Assembly: GCF_002224485.1 (NCBI RefSeq)
Contig: NZ_CP022463.1
Location: forward strand, 1,708,817 to 1,772,816
Length of the DNA: 64,000 nt
Origin: Sinomonas sp. R1AF57
Lineage (GTDB): Bacteria; Actinomycetota; Actinomycetes; Actinomycetales; Micrococcaceae
Reading direction: 5' to 3'
The position numbers and the translations under genes were made by a program. The notes below the pieces were generated by a model. It made no database searches. It was not told where the DNA came from and worked only from the letters and a program-made list of their open reading frames with translations. Positions 56,448 through 64,000 of the stretch are shown here, one piece after another. Within the stretch, counting starts at the first letter, position 1, and each line of letters opens with the position of its first letter.

Positions 56448-58162
56448 AGGTGGGCGACATCGACCCGGTGCCGCTCCGCGAGCGTGGCGAGGGCGCGCTG
56501 GGCTTCGCGGCGGCTCTGCTGTGCGTCCCAGCCCAGCGGCCCTGCGAGGTGGGTGGCGACCTCCTCGACCAGCTCGGCGGTGACAAGACCGCGGAAGGCC
56601 AGGGACGTCCGGCGGATGAGGACGTCCTCGACGTGGGCGACCTGCTCGCGCTCCGCCATCCACAGCAGCTCGCGCGCGCTGAGCTCGCGCGTGCTGTGCA
56701 GGGCCTGGTCGGCACCGGCCCGGAGGAAGTCGATGACCTCAGCGGCCCGGGTTCCGTAGCGGGTCAGCAGGACGTCAGCCCGCGCACGGTCCAGCCCCCG
56801 TGCCATCTGGGCAGCGAGCCAGCGCTCGACCCCCTCCGGCGTGGACGGGTAGTCCCGGCCGCCACCGATCGGGAGGTCCTCGGTGGTGGTCCTGCGGGCG
56901 GTGCCGAGCAGGCCCATCACCTCGTCGGCGAGGTGCGCGGAGAGGGCCCGGAAGGTGGTCCACTTCCCGCCCACGAGGCTCAGCACAGGCTGGGTTCCGC
57001 CGGGCAGCTTCGACCGTTCGATGCGGTAGTCCCGCGAGACGAATCCCGGTGCCGTGTCGTCGTGGCGGGGCAGGGGGCGAACGCCGGAGAAGGTGTAGAC
57101 GATGTCTGACCGGCCCACGGTGACCGCCGGGAACACGTGGCGGATGAGGTCGAAGAAGTAGTCGATCTCGGCGTCCGTGCAGGTCGGGTCGAGGTCTTCG
57201 CCGGCGTCGATGTCGGTGGTGCCGACGAGCACCCGATCGCCCATGGGGTAGATGAGCACGATCCGCCCGTCGCTGTGCTCGAAGAAGATCTCCCGGCCGG
57301 CGCAGGCGGCGATCAGTCCGGGGTGGTCCAGGACGATGTGCGAGCCCTTCGTCCCGCCCATGAAGCGCGTCGAGGCGCCGAAGGCGCTGTTGGTGCGGTC
57401 GACCCAGGCGCCGGTGGTGTTGACCACCACGTCGGCGGAGAACGGGAACTCCTCACCGGTCAGCTCGTCGCGGAGCAGGACCGCGCCGTCGGACACGCCC
57501 ACCGCCGAGGTGTAGTTCGCGGCCCTCGCGTGCGGGCCGGCGGCGAGGCCGTCGCCGAGGACGTCCAGGGTGAGCCGCTCGGGGTTGTGCACCGAGGCGT
57601 CGAAGTAGGTCGCGGTGTACTTCACGTCGCCACGCAGGCCGGGAAGCTCGGCAAGGGCCCTCTTGCGCCCCAGGAAACGGTGCCGCGGGACTGCCCGTCC
57701 GCCCCGGGAGAAAGCGTCGTAGAGGCTCAGCCCGAGCTTGATCAGGACGGCGCCCCGGGCACGTGGCTTGCCAGAGCGATGCGTGAGGAACCGCAGGGGT
57801 GCATTGAGGACGCCCGAGAACACGGAGAAGACCGGGATGGTGGTCTCCAGCGGCTTCACGTAGTGGGGGGCGATGCGGAGCAGCCGGTTTCGTTCGACCA
57901 CTGATTCCCGGACCAGGCGGAACTCGCCGTTCTCGAGGTAGCGGATGCCTCCGTGGATCATGTGGGACGACGCTCCGGAGGCGCCGTGGCAGTAGTCCGC
58001 GCGCTCGACGAGGGCGACGTCCACGCCCTGCAGCGCGAGGTCCCGGAAGGTCCCGACGCCGTTGATCCCGCCCCCGATGATGAGGACGCTCGCCCGCGGC
58101 GCGGCCTTGAGAGAAGCCCTCGCCGACGTCGGGGGGCGGGGGTTGGTGGTCTGCTCGTCCAT
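56438..58162 (-). CDS. glpD: aerobic glycerol-3-phosphate dehydrogenase
   Basis: FAD enzyme of 574 residues that oxidises glycerol-3-phosphate to dihydroxyacetone phosphate and feeds the quinone pool at the membrane. The dinucleotide site VLIIGGGINGVGTFRDLALQ is near residues 25-45, followed by the family motif SSHMIHGGIRYLENGEF; a DAO_C domain forms the C-terminal quarter. AAGGAAG precedes the ATG. It is the first gene of glpD-glpF-glpK and diverges from a SorC-type regulator. Confidence 0.96.
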   Translation of the reverse strand: MDEQTTNPRPPTSARASLKAAPRASVLIIGGGINGVGTFRDLALQGVDVALVERADYCHGASGASSHMIHGGIRYLENGEFRLVRESVVERNRLLRIAPHYVKPLETTIPVFSVFSGVLNAPLRFLTHRSGKPRARGAVLIKLGLSLYDAFSRGGRAVPRHRFLGRKRALAELPGLRGDVKYTATYFDASVHNPERLTLDVLGDGLAAGPHARAANYTSAVGVSDGAVLLRDELTGEEFPFSADVVVNTTGAWVDRTNSAFGASTRFMGGTKGSHIVLDHPGLIAACAGREIFFEHSDGRIVLIYPMGDRVLVGTTDIDAGEDLDPTCTDAEIDYFFDLIRHVFPAVTVGRSDIVYTFSGVRPLPRHDDTAPGFVSRDYRIERSKLPGGTQPVLSLVGGKWTTFRALSAHLADEVMGLLGTARRTTTEDLPIGGGRDYPSTPEGVERWLAAQMARGLDRARADVLLTRYGTRAAEVIDFLRAGADQALHSTRELSARELLWMAEREQVAHVEDVLIRRTSLAFRGLVTAELVEEVATHLAGPLGWDAQQSRREAQRALATLAERHRVDVAHLLV

Positions 58163-58241
58163 GGTTGCCTTCCTTGGCTGTGGCGTGCTGTGGGGTATGC
58201 CATCTATGGTTTGAGGAGGTGCACGAAAAGATCAACAACTA

Positions 58242-58255
58242 TGCACATACGTGCA
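58242..58255. promoter_or_regulatory. palindrome TGCAC-ATAC-GTGCA, candidate SorC-family operator
   Basis: Perfect 5-bp arms in the glpD/regulator intergenic region, 13 bases before the chosen regulator ATG. Another GTGCAC occurs at 58220-58225. Such a site could control both the glp operon and the regulator itself. Confidence 0.45.
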
Positions 58256-58267
58256 GAAGAGGCTCAG

Positions 58268-59281
58268 ATGGACCCGAACGAAAGCGGCTCCGCCGCCCCC
58301 GAGGCAGGCCCGCGCGCACAGAATCCCGTCACCCGCAAGCACCGGGACGCGCTGCTGGCCGCCCGGCTCTACTACCTCCAGGACCTGACCATGGAGGGAA
58401 TCGCGCGCCAGCTGCGCACCTCGCGGTCCACCGTCTCGCGCCTGCTGGCCTTCGCCCGGGACGAGGGGCTGGTGCAGATCCAGATCCACAGTCCCATCGA
58501 CTCTGCAGCCGAGCTCGAGACGGCCGTGTCGCGGCGGTTCGGGGTGCAGTCCCACGTGGTCCCCCAGGTCGACCACCTCACGGAGGCGGAGACACTGGAC
58601 CGTGTGGCCATGTACGCCGCCAGGACGCTGACGCCCCTGGTCCAGTCCGGCGCTGTGATCGGCATTGCCTGGGGGTCGACGCTCAGCGCCATGAGCCGCC
58701 ACCTCACGCGGCGGCCCACCCACGGGACGACGGTCGTCCAGCTCAACGGCGCTGCCAACACCCAGACGATGGGTCTGGGCTACGCGAGCGAGATCATGCG
58801 CCGTTTCGCCGACGCCTTCGACGCGGACGTCGAGGAGTTCCCGGTGCCGGCGTTCTTCGACCGGCCCGAGACCAAGGAGTGGATGTGGCGCGAGCGCAGC
58901 GTGCGGCGCGTGCTCGACGTCCAGGACCGCATGACGCTGGCCGTCTTCGGCATCGGGTCGGCGAAGGCCGACGTGCCCAGCCACGTGTACTCCGGCGGGT
59001 ACCTCGACAGGGCCGACCTCGAGTCGCTCGAGGCCGAAGGAGTGGTGGGCGACGTCGCGACGGTGTTCTACCGGGCCGACGGCTCCTCGGAAGGGATCGA
59101 CCTCAACCTCCGCGGCACAGGGCCAGACCTTGCGGGACTGCGTCGCGTGCCGCGCAGGCTGTGCATCGTCTCGGGCATCTCGAAGTCCGCGGCGCTCCGC
59201 GGCGCCCTCAACGCCCGCCTCGCAACGGACCTCATCGTCGACGAGCCCACCGCGCGGGACCTGCTTGCCGAGCAGGTCTGA
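58268..59281 (+). CDS. SorC/DeoR-type sugar-binding transcriptional regulator
   Basis: Regulator of 337 residues: N-terminal helix-turn-helix (about residues 38-65; DLTMEGIARQLRTSRSTVSRLL) and a C-terminal SorC sugar-phosphate-binding domain (about 80-335; GIAWGSTLSAM and GIGSAKAD are its phosphate-loop motifs). Given the divergent glpDFK operon it probably responds to glycerol-3-phosphate or a similar effector; this is inference. ATG at 58268 has an AAGAGG site; an in-frame ATG at 58241 would place the palindromic operator inside the gene. Confidence 0.88.
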   Translation: MDPNESGSAAPEAGPRAQNPVTRKHRDALLAARLYYLQDLTMEGIARQLRTSRSTVSRLLAFARDEGLVQIQIHSPIDSAAELETAVSRRFGVQSHVVPQVDHLTEAETLDRVAMYAARTLTPLVQSGAVIGIAWGSTLSAMSRHLTRRPTHGTTVVQLNGAANTQTMGLGYASEIMRRFADAFDADVEEFPVPAFFDRPETKEWMWRERSVRRVLDVQDRMTLAVFGIGSAKADVPSHVYSGGYLDRADLESLEAEGVVGDVATVFYRADGSSEGIDLNLRGTGPDLAGLRRVPRRLCIVSGISKSAALRGALNARLATDLIVDEPTARDLLAEQV

Positions 59282-59294
59282 TGCCGCCGGCCGG

Positions 59295-59306
59295 TAGGGT
59301 GGTCGC
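59295..59306 (+). promoter_or_regulatory. -10 element of a leaderless hydrolase mRNA
   Basis: TAGGGT at 59295-59300, six bases, then ATG at 59307. Confidence 0.5.
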
Positions 59307-60224
59307 ATGACCGCCTCCCCCACGGCGCCCGACTTCCTCTCCGACCAGCTCGCCCTGCGGGAACGCCGCGTGCTGGTGCCTGCCGACGGCGCGGACACGG
59401 CCGTGTTCACCTACGAGCCCTCCCCTGCCGACGACGCCGCGCCCGCCATCCTCGCCGTCCACGGGTTCCGCGGCACCCACCACGGCCTGCTCCGGGTCGT
59501 CGACCAGCTTCCGGGCGTGCGGTTCGTCATGCCGGACCTTCCCGGGTTCGGGGAGTCCGGCGTCCTGCCGACGGGTGAACACTCCGTCGCGGGCTACGGA
59601 CGGTGGCTCGGGTCGCTCGCCGACGAGCTCGGGCTCGGCCCCGAAACCGTACTCCTCGGCCACTCGTTCGGGTCGATCGTGGCGGCGCACTTCGCGGCCG
59701 CGCATCCCGGCCGCTTCCGCCGGCTCATCCTGGTGAACCCCATCTCGGCACCGGCGCTCGAGGGCCCTGCCGGCATCGCGAGCCGGCTTGCCGAGCTCTA
59801 CTACTGGAGCGCGGCCAAGCTGCCCGAGAGCGCCGGAGCGGCGCTGCTGCGGAGCCCCGCGGTCGTGCGCGTGATGAGCGGGATCATGGCCAAGACGAAG
59901 GACCCCGACCTGCGCGCATTCATCCATGCCCAGCATCACGCGCACTTCAGCGAGTTCGCCAACCGGGCCTCGCTGCTCGAGTCGTTCAAGGCATCGATCT
60001 CGCACCATGCCGCGGAGACGGCGGACAGGCTGGACCTCCCCGTCCTGCTCATCGCCGGCGAGAAGGACGAGGTGGCCGACCTCGCGGACGTGCGCAGGTT
60101 CCACGAGCGCTGCGCGGACTCGCGCCTGACGGTGATCCCCGGCGTCGGGCATCTCATCCACTACGAGACGCCCGAGCCAGCGGCCGCGGCCATCGAGGAG
60201 TTCCTGGCGGAGGGAGGCGAATGA
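59307..60224 (+). CDS. alpha/beta hydrolase
   Basis: Hydrolase of 305 residues of the epoxide-hydrolase/haloalkane-dehalogenase-like branch: oxyanion VHGFRGTHHG, PDLPGFGES, nucleophile elbow GHSFG (Ser120), acid candidate in AGEKDEVAD and His in GVGHLIHYE. Substrate unknown. The start is fixed by TAGGGT six bases upstream. Its stop overlaps the glycosyltransferase start (ATGA), so the two genes are coupled. Confidence 0.87.
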   Translation: MTASPTAPDFLSDQLALRERRVLVPADGADTAVFTYEPSPADDAAPAILAVHGFRGTHHGLLRVVDQLPGVRFVMPDLPGFGESGVLPTGEHSVAGYGRWLGSLADELGLGPETVLLGHSFGSIVAAHFAAAHPGRFRRLILVNPISAPALEGPAGIASRLAELYYWSAAKLPESAGAALLRSPAVVRVMSGIMAKTKDPDLRAFIHAQHHAHFSEFANRASLLESFKASISHHAAETADRLDLPVLLIAGEKDEVADLADVRRFHERCADSRLTVIPGVGHLIHYETPEPAAAAIEEFLAEGGE

Positions 60225-61309
60225 GGGTCCTCATCGATGCCCGCTTCACACGGACGGACCAGCACGACGGCATCAGCCGCTTCGGCTCGAGCCTGATCGA
60301 GGCGGTCGCGCGCAAGGCGGAGGTGGCCGTCCTCATCAACGACGACCGGCAGCTCGCCCTCCTCCCTGACGTTCCCCACGTCAAGGTCACGAGCCCGCTC
60401 TCCCCCGCGGAGCTGTTCATCGCCGCGCGTGTCAACGCGCTCGCGCCGGATGTCGTCTTCTGCCCGATGCAGACGATGGGGACCTGGGGGCGGCGGTACC
60501 CACTGATCCTGACGCTGCACGACCTCATCTACTACGAGCACCCCGAACCCCCGGGCTTCCTGCCTGCGCCGGTCCGCCTCCTCTGGCGGCTCTACCACAA
60601 GGCGTACTGGCCGCAGCGGCTCCTGCTCAACCGCGCCGACGTCGTCGCCACCGGGAGCCACACGACGCGCTGGCTCATGTCGGAGAAACGGCTCACGCGG
60701 CGGCCGGTGCGCATCGTCGGCAACGCGCCCCAGGGAGGGCGCACTCCCCGGCGCCCCGAGGACGGCGCGGACAGGACGCTGCTCTACATGGGCTCCTTCA
60801 TGCCGTACAAGAACGTCGAGACGGTGGTGGCGGGGATGGCGGAGCTGGGCGACTACGAGCTTCATCTCCTCTCGCGCATCTCCCCCGCCCGCCGGGCAGA
60901 GCTCGAAGCGGCCGTCCCGCCCGGGGCCAGGGTCGTCTTCCACGGCGGCGTGAGCGAGTCGGAGTACGAGGCGCTGCTGCGCCGCACCACTGCGCTCGTG
61001 AGCCTCTCGCGCTCCGAGGGCTACGGCCTGCCCCTCGTGGAGGCCATGAGCCTCGGCACCCCGGTCATCGCGAGCGACATCCCGATCTTCCGCGAGGTGG
61101 GCGGCGCTGGAGCGTCCTTCGTCGATCCGGACTCCCCCGCGGAGTTTGCCCGGGCGGTCCGGGCCCTCGAGGCGCCGGGAGCGTGGGAGGCGGCATCGGC
61201 CGCAGCGCTCGCCCAGGCGGGAACGTTCAGCTGGGATGCCTCCGCGGACGCCCTGCTCGCAGCCGCCGAGGAGGCCGTCGCGGCGTTCGCCGCGCGCAGG
61301 CGGGGCTGA
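60221..61309 (+). CDS. GT4-family glycosyltransferase
   Basis: Glycosyltransferase of 362 residues with the GT-B fold. The N-terminal acceptor domain begins MRVLIDARFTRTDQHDGISRF; the C-terminal nucleotide-sugar domain has YMGSFMPYKNVETVVAGM and the E-x7-E motif in SRSEGYGLPLVEAMSLGTPV. Donor and acceptor are unknown; a mannosyl- or glucosyl-transfer to lipid or glycan is typical. It is translationally coupled to the upstream hydrolase, which suggests a shared pathway, and is convergent with priA. Confidence 0.9.
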   Translation: MRVLIDARFTRTDQHDGISRFGSSLIEAVARKAEVAVLINDDRQLALLPDVPHVKVTSPLSPAELFIAARVNALAPDVVFCPMQTMGTWGRRYPLILTLHDLIYYEHPEPPGFLPAPVRLLWRLYHKAYWPQRLLLNRADVVATGSHTTRWLMSEKRLTRRPVRIVGNAPQGGRTPRRPEDGADRTLLYMGSFMPYKNVETVVAGMAELGDYELHLLSRISPARRAELEAAVPPGARVVFHGGVSESEYEALLRRTTALVSLSRSEGYGLPLVEAMSLGTPVIASDIPIFREVGGAGASFVDPDSPAEFARAVRALEAPGAWEAASAAALAQAGTFSWDASADALLAAAEEAVAAFAARRRG

Positions 61310-61375
61310 GGCGGCACCGGCGCTGACGGACGACGGCGCAGCCCCGCCGGACGTCTGCACCTCACCGGATCCGCG

Positions 61376-63541
61376 TCAGAGCACGTCGGGCGAGTCGACC
61401 CGCACCTGCACAGGGCCGGTCTCGCGGCGGGCGGCGAGCGACGTCCGCACGTGCCGCAGTCCGCGGGTGAGGGCCGCCCCGGACGCGATGGGGAAGAAGA
61501 CCAGTGCCCTGACGGCGGCGGCCTGCTCGTGGGGTCCGGGCCCCTCGGGTTCCCTCTCGACCGGTCCGGCCACCCGGACCCCCGGGACGTCGAGAAGAGG
61601 CCGTGCCGCGGCGAGGAATGCCTCCACGTCGGGGGCCGCCCCGGTGAGCGCCGCGACGCGGACCGCCGGCGGCAGCCCGAGCTCGCGCCGGAGGTCGAGC
61701 TCGCGCGCGGCGAAGCCCGCAGGGTCCCACCGGACCAGCGCCGCGACCGCCTCGCTCTCGCCCGCGGTGATGACCACGCGCCCGCCGTCGCCGGCTGCCC
61801 GGACCAGGGCCGCGGCATTGAGCCACCGGCGCAGGGCCTCCTCGGGCGCGCGCAGGCTCTCGCGCCTCAACAGCGTCTCGCCGTCGAGGAGGACCGCTGC
61901 CGCGTATCCGGACGGCGCGACAGGCTCGGCGCCTACGGTGGCGACGACGAGGGCGGGCGCATCCGGCACCTCGGCCTTGACGGCGTCCCCGGACGAGGTG
62001 ACCACGACGGCCCCGGGGAAGGCCCGCCCGAGCTCCTCGGCGGTCCGGAGGGCGCCCACAGCGGTGCGCCGCAGCCCGTGTCCGCCGCACACCCGGCACG
62101 TGAAGTCCCGCTCGGGCGTCGCGCACCAGCGGCACTCGACGGTCCGCTCGCGCCCGGCCGCTCGCTCGGCCAGAGGGCCGGCGCAGTGCCGGCAGCGCGC
62201 GGGTTCCCGGCAGCGCGTGCAGGCGAGCGACGGCGCGTAGCCGGCCCGAGCGACCTGGACGAGCACGGGGCCGTCTGCGAGGGCATCGCGGGCGAGCTGC
62301 CACGCAGCGTGCGGGAGCCGGGCTATCCGGGCGAGCGGGTCCCGCGCCGATTCGACGCTGTCGGCAGTGCTCGTCACGCGCGGCAGCGAGCGGCGCAGGA
62401 CCGACCGCTCCGCGGCGATGCGCTGGAGCCATCCGGTGGCCGCGAGCCGCTCCGACTCGGCGCTGACCGTGTGGCCCGCGATGAGCACCGCGCAGCCGGT
62501 CTGCTCAGCGCGCAGGAGCAGGACCTCGCGGGTGTGGAAGTACGGCGCGCGGGGCTCGGCGTGGAGGTCGTCCCCGTCGTCCCAGCACACCACCAGCCCC
62601 AGGCTGGGAACGGGTGCGAACGCCGCGCCGCGCGTTCCGACGGCGACGTGGGCGCGTCCGGTGAGCAGCTCGAGGAAGCCCCGCGACCGTGTGCTCGGGC
62701 CGTCCTCGGCAGCGAGGCGGACGACGCGCTCGCCAGGCAGCGCAGCTTCCAGGGCGGCGTGGGCGCGCGCGAGGTCCCTGCGGTCGGGCACGACGACGAG
62801 GGCTCCCCGCCCGGACGACCTCGCCGCGGCGACCGCTCCGGCCACGAGCTGGGGCCACGCCGCGGGGCCGAAGCCATGCACCGCGGACAGCACCGCACGA
62901 GGGCTCCCCCCGGCGGCGAGGTGCCGCAGGAAGGCCGCGCCGTGGCGGAGCTCGGTCCAGCCAGCGGCCACCGACGCGTCGGTCACGTGACGGGACGGGT
63001 CCGGGTCCGACGGTCGCGTGCCCGCACGAGGCTCCCCAGCGGCGTCGTCCGCCTCATCCTGCCCCTCTCCCGCGGCGAGGTCGCGGGCGAACTGGGCCTC
63101 GACCTTCGCCGCCCGTGGGGGCACGGCGAAGCGCAGGACATCCCCGAGGGCGCCGGCCCAGCGCTCCGCCACGGCGGACGCAAGCTCGGCCACCTCGGGG
63201 GTGAGCACGGGGAGGGGCGAGAGGACCGCGGCGATCGGCGTGAGGCGGACGCCGGCGTCGGAGGTCTCACGGCGCTCGAGGATGAAGCCGACATGCTCCT
63301 GCCCCGCGACGCGGACCTTCACGCGCACGCCGGGGCGCGCCGCGTCGTGGAGCTCTTCGGTGACGAGGTAGTCGAACGGGCGGTCCAGCTGCGGCAGCGG
63401 CGACTCGACGCTCACCCGCGCGACGGGAAGCTCAGGGGCCGGTCGTGGAGCGGAAGGAGGCGGCGGGACAGCGGGGAAGCCGCTCAGGAGCGAGGGCTGG
63501 ACCGGTTCGCGCTCGGGCACCGCTCGTTGCCCGGTGCTCAC
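61376..63541 (-). CDS. priA: PriA-type primosomal protein N' lacking helicase motifs
   Basis: Protein of 721 residues. The N-terminal 3'BD domain ([21 protein letters not shown], about 35-130) and the zinc-binding cysteines (CTRC, CRHC, CRWC, CRVC) of PriA are present. The ATPase motifs are not: where Walker A would stand the sequence reads [10 protein letters not shown], and the DEAH box reads CWDDGDD. It is probably a DNA-structure-binding replication restart factor without helicase activity, as in other actinobacteria. GTG at 63541 overlaps the metK stop by four bases. Confidence 0.9.
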   Translation of the reverse strand: MSTGQRAVPEREPVQPSLLSGFPAVPPPPSAPRPAPELPVARVSVESPLPQLDRPFDYLVTEELHDAARPGVRVKVRVAGQEHVGFILERRETSDAGVRLTPIAAVLSPLPVLTPEVAELASAVAERWAGALGDVLRFAVPPRAAKVEAQFARDLAAGEGQDEADDAAGEPRAGTRPSDPDPSRHVTDASVAAGWTELRHGAAFLRHLAAGGSPRAVLSAVHGFGPAAWPQLVAGAVAAARSSGRGALVVVPDRRDLARAHAALEAALPGERVVRLAAEDGPSTRSRGFLELLTGRAHVAVGTRGAAFAPVPSLGLVVCWDDGDDLHAEPRAPYFHTREVLLLRAEQTGCAVLIAGHTVSAESERLAATGWLQRIAAERSVLRRSLPRVTSTADSVESARDPLARIARLPHAAWQLARDALADGPVLVQVARAGYAPSLACTRCREPARCRHCAGPLAERAAGRERTVECRWCATPERDFTCRVCGGHGLRRTAVGALRTAEELGRAFPGAVVVTSSGDAVKAEVPDAPALVVATVGAEPVAPSGYAAAVLLDGETLLRRESLRAPEEALRRWLNAAALVRAAGDGGRVVITAGESEAVAALVRWDPAGFAARELDLRRELGLPPAVRVAALTGAAPDVEAFLAAARPLLDVPGVRVAGPVEREPEGPGPHEQAAAVRALVFFPIASGAALTRGLRHVRTSLAARRETGPVQVRVDSPDVL

Positions 63542-64000
63542 TCGCCGAAGAAGTCCCTGAGGTCCTGCACGCGGTCGAGGCGCTCCCACGTGAAGTCCGG
63601 CTCCTCGCGGCCGAAGTGGCCGTGCGCGGCGGTCTTGGCGTAGATCGGGCGCTTGAGGTCGAGCGCCTCGATGATGGCCCTCGGGCGGAGGTCGAACACC
63701 TCGTTGATGGCGGCGCTGATGCGCAGCGGGTCGACGCTCTCGGTGCCGAAGGTCTCGACGTAGATTCCGACGGGGCGTGCCTGCCCGATCGCGTAGGCGA
63801 CCTGGACCTCGGCGCGGCGAGCCAGTCCGGCCGCAACGACGTTCTTGGCGACCCACCGCATGGCGTACGCGGCCGACCGGTCCACCTTCGAGGGGTCCTT
63901 GCCTGAGAAGGCGCCGCCGCCATGACGGGCGAATCCGCCGTACGTGTCCACGATGATCTTGCGTCCAGTGAGGCCCGCGTCCCCGACGGGACCGCCGATG
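63538..64000 (-). CDS. metK: S-adenosylmethionine synthetase, C-terminal part
   Basis: The visible 154 codons are the C-terminal third of MetK, which makes S-adenosylmethionine from methionine and ATP; the start lies beyond the window. Recognisable family segments are [34 protein letters not shown] and GIYVETFGT. Its stop overlaps the priA start (GTGA), an order common in actinobacteria. Confidence 0.96.
   Translation of the reverse strand, partial: IGGPVGDAGLTGRKIIVDTYGGFARHGGGAFSGKDPSKVDRSAAYAMRWVAKNVVAAGLARRAEVQVAYAIGQARPVGIYVETFGTESVDPLRISAAINEVFDLRPRAIIEALDLKRPIYAKTAAHGHFGREEPDFTWERLDRVQDLRDFFGE

Overview
The window is a gene-dense, very high-GC chromosome segment of an actinobacterium, most likely a Micrococcales/Micrococcaceae member (Arthrobacter/Sinomonas type). 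The evidence is the branched respiratory set with an actinobacterial di-haem QcrC, three-helix Rieske QcrA and CtaF; the helicase-degenerate PriA; the order hrcA-dnaJ-rsmE, phoH-ybeY-corC-era, recO-uppS, hemW-lepA, rpsT/holA/comEC-comEA; and the many transcripts that appear to begin exactly at the start codon. The species assignment is an inference.

Layout. 1-4189: end of an LCP protein, a UvrA paralogue, a lipoprotein esterase and an orphan gene. 4177-7605: an accessory-looking island with a tightly packed recombinase trio (complete tyrosine recombinase, small XRE-type HTH protein, zinc-ribbon protein with a degenerate recombinase domain) and a divergent small Cys-rich ORF. 7688-10683: a Pyr4/PaxB-like membrane protein coupled to an unknown gene, a VOC-YciI pair, DUF3054 and a stand-alone Lrp/AsnC ligand domain. 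10743-20390: trpD, the ctaE-qcrC-qcrA-qcrB operon, a GntR/UTRA regulator and the ctaC-ctaD-ctaF operon, together the bc1-aa3 supercomplex. 20604-32595: erpA, an M20 dipeptidase, DUF3043, pyrD, a hydrolase, uppS, recO, leuA, an M13 metallopeptidase and a full LCP protein. 32712-40730: era, corC-like, ybeY and phoH, a GerMN lipoprotein, then rsmE, dnaJ and hrcA with a CIRCE operator. 40885-51295: DUF3097, DUF4870, hemW, lepA, a MazF-like orphan, rpsT, holA, comEC, comEA and degV. 51309-59281: leuS, the glpD-glpF-glpK operon and a divergent SorC-family regulator. 59307-64000: a hydrolase coupled to a GT4 glycosyltransferase, priA and the 3' part of metK.

Most of the window is housekeeping. The parts worth a second look are: (i) the recombinase trio with its small divergent partner; (ii) a leader peptide of eight residues with three consecutive Leu codons, followed by a terminator, upstream of leuS; (iii) a Pyr4-like integral membrane protein without obvious terpenoid neighbours; and (iv) a recurrent arrangement of a TAnnnT-type -10 hexamer, 6-7 nt, then ATG/GTG, which implies leaderless mRNAs for about a dozen genes and fixes several start codons. 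No rRNA, tRNA, CRISPR array or insertion sequence was recognised.
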